A stretch of 64,000 nt of DNA, taken from Sclerodactyla briareus. Its lineage: Eukaryota; Echinodermata; Holothuroidea; Dendrochirotida; Sclerodactylidae. Position 1 is the stretch's first letter; each line of letters begins with the position of its first letter. The DNA lies in contig JAODTK010004610.1 in NCBI GenBank assembly GCA_026419785.1, positions 106,500 to 170,499 of the forward strand. The letters run 5' to 3'. This document shows, in pieces, positions 24,511 through 36,200 of the stretch. Under the pieces are notes generated by a model, which was not told where the DNA came from, did not search any database, and worked only from the letters and a program-made list of their open reading frames with translations. The translations under genes were made by a program, and so were the position numbers.

Positions 24511-24542
24511 AATCAGCCGAGGGTCTGCACTGTCGGCTGATT
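24511..24542. repeat. perfect 10-bp hairpin stem
   Basis: aatcagccga (24511-24520) and its exact reverse complement tcggctgatt (24533-24542) are separated by 12 bases. It may be an end of an unrecognised small element; function unknown. Confidence 0.6.
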
Positions 24543-24611
24543 CTGACCCATAACGAATCTGTTTCATAGAGGCTAGTGAAAGGTTTGAGAGTGGACTGTC
24601 GTCTCGTGCAG

Positions 24612-24692
24612 GGACATAATATAATAATAATAATATAATAATAATATAATAATAATATAATAATAATATAATATAATAATAATAATAATAAT
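24612..24692. repeat. (AAT)n-type microsatellite
   Basis: Mixed ataataataata array immediately after 'gactgtcgtctcgtgcaggg'. The same 'gtcgtctcg(c/t)gc' motif flanks an (ATT)n run at 31640-31700, suggesting the array is the tail of a dispersed element. Confidence 0.8.
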
Positions 24693-24994
24693 TTTTCGTC
24701 CCAGTTCATCAGCTTCGCCAATCACCATATAATATATTTTCATACATGGATACATAGGCTACATGGAACACACTTCCTGATAAATACTCGGCTTACATAC
24801 AAATCGATTTAACCAAAGCGGTTCAACAAAACATCTAGTTCCTCCAGATTAACAGGTTTCCTGCTTCTCCTTAACAGGTATCGTACCTCTGTACCTAATA
24901 GTTATATAATCCGGACACTCTTGTGTATATTCGAAAGATATATATGATATAAAGAGAAATATTATAAAATTATACCACTTCACTGAAAACATAA

Positions 24995-26446
24995 GTTAGT
25001 CAAAATCAAGATGGACTAAAAAATTGTTAGTCTAACATTTGGGATAACATCCCGTTCTGTGTGAGCTTGACTAACCCAGATGAAAGATGAAATAATATTT
25101 GAGACACGACCATGGACAGACTAACCAAGAATATACGATAGACTATATAACTGTGACTGCAAAGCGATTCTGTCTGCGGGAATGACATGGACTAACTCAT
25201 GATGACCTCATTTTCGACTAACCTAGCGTTACACTGCAATTTGGCGGGGAAAACAAACGTTCCTTGCATGTGATAGGAGCTTGACTGGACCATGCTGATA
25301 ATGCTGCCGCATATAAAAATTGATGAAATGATCAGTATTTAGAGACTTACAATTATTTTTTGCTTGCATCCAACTACATCAATGATCGGCTATTTTTAAT
25401 CGAGACTCTTGAACTGTCATGTTACTTGTTTCACGATTGTCAACCAGTCTGGTACATTGAGCCTGGGAGCCTTCCCCAGCAGAGGCATATCATATTCAAA
25501 CAAGTGTCGTCGTGTTGGAAGTACGTAGCCGAGTACTAAGTAATTGAAGTTGTGTCGATTCAGTCAGTGGCGTACCCCCATAACGCAAGTGACCAAAAAA
25601 ACATCAACACAAAACCTGATTTTTTTTGCAGTTCAGTAGATGTTTTGCAGCTGTTATTTAGTACATATTGCAGCAGCATGTGTCCAGGACCCTAAATTGT
25701 ACTTATTTGCCATCGGGGAGGGTGAGGCCATTTATGAGGGCCATACTCACCTGGGTCGGACCCTCAACCCCCCCCCCCCCCCCCAGAAAAAAAAATCTCT
25801 CGGTACGTGCATGGACTCAGTTGTCAGTCACGTTTAGCATCTTGGTTGTTCATTCTCGGTGTCGATAATTGTTCATCTTCGATTGGCCCAGTACTGGACA
25901 TTCCAATGAATTGGGATTTTAATTTAGCTGGTGGTGTGAGTATGATGAGGACCCAATTCCTGCTCAAGGGACTAATGAATGCACAATTCATAGGACACTC
26001 AGTGTTAATGTTTCCGTCTTACGGATAGGCTACAAGCACAATTGCAAGCTTCATCCTGTCGATGCAGTATGAATAATACAGGGCTACCAAGAGTGTTCTG
26101 TTGGTTTTTTATCTGTCGATGCTAATAAGAATGTTATATGTCATGTACATCGTTAAAGTGCATGGCGGAAAAAGGCTACCATTCCAGCAATGTCACGTGA
26201 TCGTACGCGTACTAATAGTCAAACAGTGAGCCAGCAGATTAGTCAAGCTCCTGGGCGAACCTGTAGTCAAAAAGTTTAGTCGAAGAGGCACGGATAGACT
26301 AACCCAACACTTAGTCAAAACTTAGTCTATCTCTATTATAAGATAGGCAGCAAGCTTGACTCAACATGATTGACTAACCATTTATTAGTCCAGCTAGCTG
26401 GGCAACGCGCTGGACAACAAAGGTTAGTCCATCTCGATTGACTAAC
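24995..26446. mobile_element. ~1.45-kb non-autonomous DNA transposon with TTAGTC/GACTAA subterminal repeats
   Basis: The left end gttagtcaaaatcaagatgg followed by actaa matches the reverse complement of the right end, gttagtcaatcgagatggac followed by taa. This is a ~24-bp inverted repeat with few differences. About 250 bp inside each end is studded with ttagtc or gactaa in both orientations, while the middle ~1 kb has almost none. Clustered short subterminal motifs are typical transposase-binding arrangements (hAT, CACTA, P types). No transposase ORF and no certain TSD. A family C repeat (25567-25812) is nested inside. Confidence 0.6.
25567..25812 (+). repeat. SINE-like dispersed repeat, family C copy 2
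   Basis: Landmarks: 'ttgcagttcagtagatgttt', 'agcagcatgtgtccaggacc', 'aaattgtacttatttgcca', 'gggagggtgaggccatttat', 'gagggcc', an 18-C run, 'aatctctcggtacg'. It lies inside the TTAGTC-flanked element and therefore inserted later. Confidence 0.65.
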
Positions 26447-28015
26447 GTAGAGTTGGTCATATTAGTTGATTAAACGAGGGCACCAGATAGAGTAAAACCC
26501 CAACAGTCAGTCTTAGCGACCCCCCTCTTCCACCACCAATTATTTTTGTAATTTGCCTCTGCCATGGGTGGCTGGAGCGCTACCGTCACGATGAAGGGTC
26601 GGGTGGCAATTTGATAAGAAATTACCTGGGTGAATAGTGTTGTAGAAAACGTTAAGAAATAACTAAATATTGACTCCGCCAAAGTACTCTCGGCCACAAA
26701 CCCAGGATACGAAATTGTACGACATTGCCAATTAATGGCCAATGGTCATGTAAATATGAAGGACTTGGTACTTTCCATTTATTAGACCTAACCATTATGG
26801 CAGCTAAACCTCCAGACCGAATTTCAGGCAGATACAAATATACGCCGATGAGGCACGAGTTATTGCAAAATTTGTCCTGTGACATCAAGGGCTAGGACGG
26901 GGGGGACTAGGACAGTAGGATCCATGCAATACCCAAAGTCAATGTTATAAAACATGCACTTTTGGAAACTATGTAACGAACTATAGCTGAGATCCAGCTG
27001 GAACTTGTCACAAATGTCTTTCATTTATTAATGTCCAGTTTACCCTCTGACCACCTGCACTGGCATCAATATTTACCCTTTTTTTCATTCTACATATTCA
27101 GTAATTAATAAATAAATTTATCATTAGAAATCGTGGTGTGGTTATGAAGGCGAAGGACCAGAATAAGTATGTAATACTTTTCTAGTTTGGCCCCAGACCA
27201 AGAAGAATCTCATTAATTCTAAGTGAAACACTATTTTCATCTTTCTGTTCGAGGCGCAAAATGCAGCATTTCTTTGTTAGATGTGGAGTCTACGGTCGAT
27301 GGTCTTTGCATCGAATTCTCTCTGATGTCATAGATTCCTCTAATCCCTCAAAACTGAACAACATGACAACATGCCCTCTTCAAGATGTTGCTATTTTGAA
27401 GGAATTCCGTTACATGGACCATCAGTCGGGAGATTCTCCTATCGGAAGAATAAATTATCTCCTGTTTAGGAGATTTGAATAATTCATGAGTCTACCATAT
27501 TGTATTCACCCACATCAAAATTCCCCCAATGAAAATATATAGGAGACATTTATTTCCACCCCTCTTAAAAATTTTCCAGTCCGAGTCTTCAATTTTATTG
27601 CATATCGGATCCCTGTTGTCCAAGCTACAAGAAAGCTGTGTTGGATTGGTAGGTTGTCATGGGTAGATTCGAGATATTTGAATAAGAATAGACTACTTCC
27701 GGGTGTAGCTTTTTGGGATTAGATTTGTCACAGTCGTTCCGGACAGCGGTTCGTTGTGTGATGTAAACTGTGCGTTTCATGAAGAGAGTGACATTGACTG
27801 TAGTAGCATCGTGTCATGCCATGGAAACACACGTCACTGCAATCATCGACCTAATGTAAAATTACTCGAACAGCGCAGGGTGTCATCAACTGGGAACGAC
27901 TGTTTTGTATCTAACAGTCTGCAGCAATGAATATTCATATCTGTATTAAAATAGCGATACTCCCGAACAGGAGAATTGCAGAATTCTTCCAAACAGGAGA
28001 ATCCCCGGAATGACT
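26447..28015. other. intergenic, no gene recognised
   Basis: AT-rich. A 73-codon ORF at 27261-27482 (+) lacks a domain. Repeated 'caggagaat' motifs occur at 27968 and 27997 next to the following MITE. No exon called. Confidence 0.4.
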
Positions 28016-28354
28016 ATTAGCCTTTTCGCATATAGGCTCTCGCAATGCATTGTGGTCTAGCTCAGGGGCAAAGTAGGCAATCTATGGAAGGCAAATAGGA
28101 AATTCAGCAGATGAATTGATTTTTCCTAGCGGAAATTAGCACATTTTAGTCAGATTCGTCACGATAAAGATGTGAAAAATTATCGGGAACATATTAGATT
28201 TTGAGAGAATATGCAGAGACGATGAGAAAGATAATTGAAATTTCCAAGTTTTTCCAATACATGCTAACACAAAACTGCCCCCTGAAGTTACCCAGAATGC
28301 ATCAAAACTATCCCGAAGTGCACCGCAATATGCTATTTGCGAAACGGTCTATTG
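28016..28354. mobile_element. ~340-bp MITE with long imperfect inverted repeats
   Basis: The left arm (attagccttttcgcatatag, then cgcaatgcattgtgg, then ctcaggggca) is mirrored by the right arm, whose reverse complement reads aatagaccgtttcgcaaata, then atgcattctgggtaactt, then cagggggcag. The arms are about 60-100 bp and imperfect. No TSD is certain. It lies 1.5 kb upstream of the phosphatase gene start. Confidence 0.55.
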
Positions 28355-28389
28355 GCCTTTAGAGATGGTCGTCTCGTGCAATCGAAGTT

Positions 28390-28404
28390 GTTTGCATGAC
28401 GTCA
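28390..28404 (+). promoter_or_regulatory. CRE-containing 15-mer, copy 1
   Basis: gtttgcatgacgtca contains a full palindromic CRE (TGACGTCA, 28397-28404) preceded by a tttgcat octamer-like sequence. The identical 15-mer recurs 231 bp downstream. It lies 1.47 kb upstream of the MKP start codon; binding by CREB/ATF is inferred only from the motif. Confidence 0.4.
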
Positions 28405-28620
28405 CGTAGATACGCTGGTGGAGTTTAGTCAATAGAAATTAGTTGAAAAAGTAGCTCTTGGCCTGAGGACTATTGACGCGGCCATTGGAATAATCGCGCA
28501 TCGCACAATGTGTGAGAGGGGGTTGGGGGGTGGGGGAACTGGGTTTGAAATAAATAGACAGCAAAACGACGAAACAAGCGAAATGTGGGCAGGAATAGAA
28601 CGGTAGCAACTGGCCGTGAT

Positions 28621-28635
28621 GTTTGCATGACGTCA
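28621..28635 (+). promoter_or_regulatory. CRE-containing 15-mer, copy 2
   Basis: Exact second copy of gtttgcatgacgtca, with TGACGTCA at 28628-28635, 1.24 kb upstream of the MKP start codon. It could be a cis-regulatory duplication or just part of a repeat unit, since flanking similarity is slight. Confidence 0.4.
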
Positions 28636-28689
28636 TCGATAACATTAGATTCGATTTAATTTGGTTTGATTTCCATGGGTTCAGAACAC

Positions 28690-28850
28690 CACAAGGCTCA
28701 TCTAAGAACCCTGGCCGTATTGATCGTGGATGAGCATCGCCTTCTCTTCTCGACTATAGGCCCAGATGATAACGGTCGAGGCAGGGATGTAACCAATCCC
28801 AACCTGCTCCCGGGACCGCCATTTTACGTCCCCGTTCTACGACTGTAGAC
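28690..28850 (+). repeat. dispersed repeat family F, copy 1
   Basis: Shares with 47790-47920 the ordered blocks 'cttctcttctcgact', 'cagatgataacg', 'ccaatcccaacctg', 'cccgggaccgccattttacg' and 'tccccgttctacga'. Not coding. Confidence 0.55.
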
Positions 28851-29408
28851 AAACTAAGATGCTTTATTGATTTCAGACGGAGCAGCACGCACAAGGACAA
28901 TATAGATCCCACTCTGTTAGTGTTCGCCATTACTCCACCCATTAATAACCTACAGACACCAAGGACGTGATTGGAAGACGGATTAGTCGTGATTAGCTTT
29001 AAAAAAGAAGGACTCTCAGCACAAAATTCTGTTCTATTTGCCAGGACCTTGCAGTGCCTTTCGATCTTAGATTTTCTTCATGTGTCCTCTCGACATTGAA
29101 GGGGGAAATTTGATATTATTCCACCCCCTCCTCCCCACAAAAAATAGGGTACATGCATCCCTCCCCCTCGGGTACCGGACACGTCGCCATGTCCACAGTC
29201 TAGTAACACACATTCACACCATCTTGTTCCAAATTTACGCGTTGAACGACATCTACGTTATGAGTCCGTAATCTGATCAGTTCGAAATTGGCCTAGAATT
29301 TGATCCACCATCCGTAGATACACATAGACAGCACATGTGCAACTCTGATCGAACTGCAAGAGCAGGTAATATGAAATACAATAAAAATCACCGTTTCCGA
29401 TAGGGATT

Positions 29409-29460
29409 ACTTCCCATTATACGATCACTTCCTCATTTTGTGTTGAATAGTCATACTTCC
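29409..29460. promoter_or_regulatory. cluster of three ETS-type ACTTCC motifs
   Basis: acttcc occurs at about 29409, 29428 and 29454 (the last as atacttcctgtcccgg), i.e. GGAAGT cores on the minus strand, within 52 bp and 416-467 bp upstream of the MKP ATG. ETS factors are ERK targets and vertebrate MKP genes are ERK-induced, so feedback control is a reasonable but untested reading. Confidence 0.35.
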
Positions 29461-29812
29461 TGTCCCGGTTGCGCTATGCGCCTGCGTTGTTTCGTAAGCC
29501 CCGCCTTCCGGTGCTTGTCTTGTTATGAATGGAAGGCATGCGGTTTGTGTTATCAAAAGCACGCTGTGCGCTCAATACAAGCGGAGTCAAAAGATAACCA
29601 AAAACAATTTACAGGAGGCCGAGGAGCGATCATTCATTCTTTCACTGCCGTAGTTTGCGGGTATAGGACAAGGCCAGGCTCTATTTGTACGCGAGTGTCA
29701 TCCGTTGTGAACGCTTGCGCTTTGAAGTATTGCTATTCATACTAGTATACCAAGTCCGTCCACGTTAAAATGTACATTTCGTTTTGAAGGATATATTGTA
29801 AATATTTAGAAG

Positions 29813-29822
29813 CCATATTTGG
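29813..29822. promoter_or_regulatory. perfect CArG box (SRF site)
   Basis: CCATATTTGG fits CC(A/T)6GG exactly and lies 54 bp before the MKP ATG. A TATA-like gatatattg is at about 29790, with a ggaat directly after the box. A CArG plus ETS/CRE layout is typical of immediate-early genes. The transcription start is unknown, so the box could fall in the 5' UTR. Confidence 0.45.
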
Positions 29823-29875
29823 AATAGTGCTTAGAACTTCAGAGTACTTGCTGGAAATACTGACGATCTGTAAAG

Positions 29876-30246
29876 ATGACTGTCTCAATTCACACGCGTA
29901 AGATTTCAGCGAAGGAGCTCTGTAGATGGTGAATAGCGATTGGCACTCATTATCGACTGTAGGCCTTTCGGTGACTATCAAGATGGCCATGTCGTAAGAT
30001 CGGTTAACGCTCACGTCCCGAAGCTGCTCCGAAGGCGATCGAAGAGTTCGCCGAAGCTGGAGAATATCCTCAACTGCGCGAGTCGAGCGAAAAACTGAGG
30101 ATGGGCTGTCTCGAAAATAGTGGTTTATGACGCCCAAACTATTGACATAACCGAGCGGGAACCCAACGACGAGCTTACCAGTATCTTAGACTGTTGCCTG
30201 CGGGAACCACAGAGCCATCTCACTACCGAAATATGCTACCTTCAAG
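29876..30246 (+). CDS. dusp: MKP exon 1: N-terminus and CH2 (rhodanese-like) domain
   Basis: The ATG at 29876 opens MTVSIHTRKISAKELCRW. A 1-base shift between 29930 and 29940 then leads to the main frame: ALIIDCRPF (DCRPF at 29955-29969), GHVVRSVN, the basic kinase-interaction motif LLRRRSK (30024-30044), SPKLENIL, and VVYD (30120-30131), then NDELTSIL and EICYLQ. This is the usual order of an MKP CH2 domain. One in-frame TGA (30096-30098) interrupts a poorly conserved stretch. The exon ends ...cttcaag|gtaag, leaving G as the first base of a Gly codon (phase 1). The start was chosen as the first ATG giving an MKP-like N-terminus; no stop check upstream is informative across the shift. Confidence 0.92.
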
Positions 30247-33200
30247 GTAAGAGATGTTTAACATCAGTTGCGACTGCCATTCTACCCCGAACCCCGGCCG
30301 ATAGGCTACCATACTGACGCACATTGCAGCTGATTGTTTCTCGTGCAGCTAGAGGGCCTACAGTTTAAGAAACTCCATGAGCGGAGGCATCGCCCTGTAT
30401 TCTCGGCGAATAATGGACGGAGCCAGGCGCGTACTGAGAGATTGTCTTGGGGTGGGGGGGGGGGGGGGGGGGTGAAGCGGAACAAAAGGAAAGGGCGCCC
30501 TAATAAATGGCCTCACCCTTCCTATTATGATCCACTGGTGACTTCGAAGGTACCGTGCAGCTCAGTCACCGGTGCGCAATGGGTATTGGGCAGGAAGCCA
30601 GTATCTGGCTTATATAATTTATGGGCCCCTAGACACATGCATCTGCAAAACATCTACTGAACTTCAAAAAATCAGTTTCTTTGTTAAATTTAGTGATCAC
30701 TCGGGTCATGGGGGGGGGGGCTTGTCAGCAACTCAACTGGGTTGGATGGAATTTCCTTCCACCCAACCCTGCCACCCAACAAGAGTGGTGGGATAGAGCA
30801 CTAATCTGGCAGAATACTGGTACTGGTACTATCTGTATGTAGTCATGGTCTGCTTTCATGGTGATCCGAAGCACGGTGTACCAGTTGTGTTAAAACATGG
30901 ACAACTTTTTTTTTCCGACACCCGTTCCTAGAGTCGGAACCCTCGCCTCTCGGAAGCTGTATGATAACCCAGCAAACACATAACTTTTCGAACCTGTTTC
31001 TTATATGTTCTTGAAAACGTTTATGTTGAGTACAGGAATGTTACGGAAACGTTTTCACACCCTCCCAAAAATGTTTTGGGAAAAATCTTCTATTTCAATT
31101 TATTCAATTTAGGAGTTACGCAACCCTGGAACCAAACGAGATATAATATACTTCACAACACTTCATACTTGAATCCGTTTTTGGCGCAAATCTTTTCCCA
31201 CCGAAAACCCTTTTGAGAACATTAATCAATTTTGGAAATTTTTCAAAACGGGTTTTCTTCAAAACGTTTTGTAACGTTGGGAACATTCTCCTCACCTTCT
31301 TGTTACTCCAAAAACACGGTTTCGAACCAATCAGCGAAACATGTAAATGTTTTCGAAACTTTTTGTGTTTTGTAGGCACTGACATTTCCGACGTGTGTTC
31401 CACGTGTCGCATTATTGGTCACGTTCAGCGTCATGCCTTGCGTCAACTGTGAAAGCCGGACTCCACAGGTCTTCCCCGCGGTGACCGCAAACTGGACACC
31501 CACGCAGTGTTTACAATTTCACCACTGCCGTCCACTGGATCTGAGAGACCGAGAGCTCGGTGTCGAAACATTATCAGGCTGCGGGGGGGAAACACTGAAC
31601 TTTTTGTTTGGCTGTAGGACTATATATCATTGTACGCCGTAATTATTATTATCATTATTATTATTATTATTATTATTGTCACGAGTGGATTGTCGTCTCG
31701 CGCAATCGCCATCACTGATGTTTTTTTTTTTTGACGTCTCATAGTTGCCGGGGGGGGGGGGGGTCAATTTGGTCAGTGTTAAGAATGAATGGGGATGCTG
31801 TTGCGTGCACCTACAGGCTACATTTAAGAACACTATACTGCTGTTCACATTGTATAAACAGGGATACGAGTGGGCATTTTTACTTTTTTCATTTCCTTGA
31901 ACTACAGATAAAAAAGTTCGTTTATATTATTCCCGCCATCTAGATAGCGCACTGTCGATTCATCGAAATAAAATTATCCGCGTGTAGTCGTTGATATATA
32001 GCCTATATGTATATATACATAGCATGAGTTATAAAGTAAATCAATTCTCAGACATATTTTGCCAATTTTCCGGTTTGCACGTCGTTGTCTAGTTATGGTC
32101 GATATGATCAATACCTTTTGTATCATTGACTATACCGAACTATCGACTTCATGCAGGCTTCTGTAAACAATGAGGAAGTTGCTTATTTTTCGTCGCGAAA
32201 TTTTTAATTCACCGGGGGTGGAGAGACAATTTTACATAACGTAATTCATATTGACCGACTCCCCGTTGGCGGAAGTTCATTTTGTTTATTATTGAGACAC
32301 CTCCTATTCTTATTTACCTCCTCCCAATCGAAATATAATTTTTCGTAGAGAATAATTACCTAATATTTATTTTCATAAACTGATTTCTGTTTCTGCATGC
32401 CTGTCTTCCGACGGAGAATGTGACTGCGCGGCACGACAGCTGAATCGAGTACAAAATTTTAAGGGCTTGAAAAAAAAAAACTGTTATCGCACAGTTCACA
32501 CGTTATTGCGCGCACTGAGTCCTGCAGTCATCGTACTATCTGACTATAGAAGCCCTAACTCCCTCCATCTTAGCGAAACCTCACCACATGGCGTCTAATC
32601 CAGTAGCGACATTACAACTGTCAAACGGCATCAAATGACAGATTTGGGCAATTATCGAATTAAACACCATGCAAATTCAGAATCCGCAAGGGCAAATCCC
32701 TCGTACTTGGGCACCGCTTGGTTAAACATGTGCCGTCTTATCTCCGCCATAAAATTTTATTAGCCGGAATTCGGACCAGAACCAGTTCTCACGCCGCGGG
32801 CGTATTCACTTCCGCTCTTGGTATTGCCGCTGCGCCCGCGGGCAGCCACATGTCACGCCGAGCCGCTAACCACGGGCGGTCAGTAGACGAATGCCTGCGT
32901 AATTGCGAGCGGCCCAAAAGGTGTGTTCGCATTCGAGGGTTCTCTGTCGCTCGCTGCTGGGAAACGGAGGAAGACGCGGAAAATAGGCTTCCGCGGAAAC
33001 AGTTGGGAGCGTGTTCTCGTTTTAGTGCTCTGATTGGAGAAGGTTCGCTGATCGCCGCAGGCGAGCTCTGCCGGTAATCCGATTAGAATAGCAATAGGCC
33101 TAATGTCTGGTGCTAAGGCGATTCAGGAAGTTAACAGTATCGACATATCTGCATTGATAAGGATTGGATTTAAGTGTTAGGATTTACCCGAATGTGGAAA

Positions 33201-36200
33201 ACACGATACAGTAAAATTTGAGTTGGGGCGGGAGTTGGGCAAATTCGCCCATACACATGTAAGATTATAGGTTGGGCCCACACATTGTATTGAATTTTCA
33301 AGTTTGCTGGAATATGCATGAACAAATGTAGGATAGGCGGGCCCCCATCCCACATTACATGTGTCATACAATTATGCCCTTTCTTTGGCTCAATGCAGCT
33401 GCTGTTTTGGGGCGTTCTTTGCTTTTCAACATGAGGTACAGGCGTGTCACTGCTGTCGAACATGTCAGTCGTGGTATTTAATAGGTTCATCACGATATAA
33501 TACTCCTGTACTTCGACATAGTGCAGCGAGTTCATTCACGGCAGTAATATTTTGATTTATCCCACATCCTCTGGGATTACCCGTTCACCGGCCCTTCCCG
33601 ATTGTCAACTCGACAGGTATACCTCGTGACTACGAGCGGAAGCGTCGAGTCTGAAATCTGAATCACACCGGTACTGTCAGGACATTGCTGCTTAATTACC
33701 GTTGCCTCGAGTCTATCGAACTACCGGTTACTGGTAGTCTGTAGGCTGTCTAACGATCCTGTGCCTTTCCAAGCCCAATCCAAGGATTCTGGTATTCCAG
33801 GTTTTTTTTTTTTTTTTTTTGGGGGGGGGGGGGGTTAGTACTGTGTCCATAACCTAATCTGGCTGGGTATACTGATTTTATCATTATTATAATGTCATAT
33901 TATCGAGTGCCGACAGGAAAATGGTCCGATAGTTATATTGGGTTCGCCGAGATATAGGTTCCACAGAGGCATAAATAATCCAAAAGAAAATAAATGACGG
34001 CTGGAATAGGCGGGATAAACACGTGTATAGCCTAAACGACCGGACATTCTCATGTCGTATCGCCAGAAATAGATTACTTCTATATGGACTGACAAAATAA
34101 CAAATCACCAACCAGCAGAACTGACTCGAAACTACCCCCAACCCCTCTCAACACTCAAAACGTGGAATCGAGAGATTGTAGCCACCCATTTTCCGCCTGT
34201 TTTTTCTCCTTTCAACCGCGATTGTACTTCCTAGCTCATTTCCACATTCTGAACTACGTTGCTTCGGCCTGTTTCGTTCGAGACAAGAAATGCTGCACTG
34301 CCACTTGCAATCGTGCCCATTGGCCTGTCACCCCTTTCATTCTCTGATTTAATCCTTCTTTTCATCCTCAAATGGATGTTTTGGCGGTGTATACCTATCT
34401 TAGTCACCATTGCTACGCCGAAGGTGATTTATCGGCGCTCTATGGTACCCTCGAAACTTTCGTTCCAATGATTATTATGATTTGATCGTATTCGATATTG
34501 TAGTATCTTAAAACGTGTAACCTAAAGTGTATGCATGGGCGGATGTGTGTCCGCATTCGATGATCGATTTCCGCCAGCTTGGCCCAGTTCAGCTCATTTC
34601 TACGGTGTCAAAAATCTACTTCCTCGTTTATACCGGAACTCCACGGTATATGGTTTCATTCGAACATGTGGGTCAATCCAGCATGGAGCTTTGTGTTATG
34701 ACGGAGGGTTAACTTAACATGTGTCGTAGGCTTATATACTGGCGCACTCTTGTCCCTTAAGGTCGCGTAAAAAAAGAAAAGCTACTCAATCAACACGGCC
34801 GTAACATGCTCGCTGCATACAGCCAGGCCTTCTGCTGAGTACGCATACGATAGTGGAAATAACAGATTGGTACCACCAGGAAGGAAATCTGCTGGTCCCA
34901 CAACTCTTGCAACCGGCAGTCCCTGCTAAGTGGGCTATGAATTCCGGCGAGATTTGTATTTATATTTCTTTCCTTTTCAATCTTCAACAATTCGGTCCAC
35001 GAGAATGTGAAAATGAGAAAATACAATCTTCATAGTCACTTGTTTTCGAGCAATTATAGCGGTCAATGATTCAGTTATTGTCACTAGATCACCGGTATAT
35101 GGTTCCTTATTTATTCATCGGTTGTTTTAATTATTCATTAATCATTAACCTCGCTGTGAACCGCAGGCTAATTCCGACCGACGAGGTCATGGTCCGACCT
35201 ACCCACGGGAAAACTGACCACTTAAAAAAGACTGCACGCTCGTAGCAAGGTATTTACAAATAGGTCGATCATGAATTCTAATTCAAAATAACCTTCAGCA
35301 GCACACTGATCATGCTAATCTCGCTATATAGTGAGAAAAGAAATAGGTCAAATTGATTTTGAGCTTGTGGTTTAACACAGAAAATGCACTCTTGTCACTC
35401 GGTGACCAATAGAGGGCGCAACCACACCCGGTAAAATGTGGAAGGCAGGGAGAGGGGTGGGGGGAGGGGGAGGGGTGGGGAGGGGGATCCTAATCAGTGA
35501 TGAGCCATTTTTTCTGTAGGAAAATAAAAAGTTATGTATCGGGGAATTCGGGGCCCTCCTATGATTGCCCCCTCGAGTCACCCGGCCTCGACGTTTCCCG
35601 GTGGTTGTGTACTTGTTTAAAGAATGTAATGCATGACGTGTAAGCATTGCGTGAGCCTTTATCCATGATGTGTGAAAATGTTTAATTTGGAGGATACCTG
35701 TTTTATTTATCTTGTATGGACTGATCGGCATGGTGTTTGATGGTGTAACGATTATAGAAACGCCGATAACCGAAACGAGCTTGTCAACACCTGGGCGCCT
35801 TTCGATCTCTTTCGAACGAAACGACATTCAATGCCCACAGGAATTGTATTTTCATTTATGATTGCCGTGATTGCCGTCATTTATTATGACATACCTTACT
35901 GCAACTCGAGCGAACTTGGCGATAGGAGAAGCAGTGTAGGATAAGAGGTGGATAAATTAACTTAGCGACGTTGGTCAGGTCAGTTCGAGTAACAGCAGGC
36001 CTCTCGGATTTTGAGGTTGCCAGAAATGGGACGAACCGTGGTGTTCTATAGGCAGTTGATAGGTCGTACGCACTTTGTGTGGGTTGATAACATTGCCATA
36101 ACTTCGCATGTCAGTTTCCTGCTAATCGTGTGTGGTTGTTGTAAACATCGTGAGACCAGACTACGTACTCCAGTAAAAAAATATTCCATTCCGCACTTAA

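Noticed and set aside
29440..29745. Cys-rich + frame (SCPGC ... RCLSCYEWKACGLCYQKH) resembling a ZZ-type zinc finger
   Set aside because: The CxxC-x5-CxxC spacing is ZZ-like, but the second His pair is missing, no splice sites frame it, and it overlaps the upstream region of the phosphatase exon 1. Most likely chance or 5' sequence.
29742..30137. 131-aa minus-strand ORF
   Set aside because: It lies antisense to the well supported phosphatase exon 1 and is a shadow frame.
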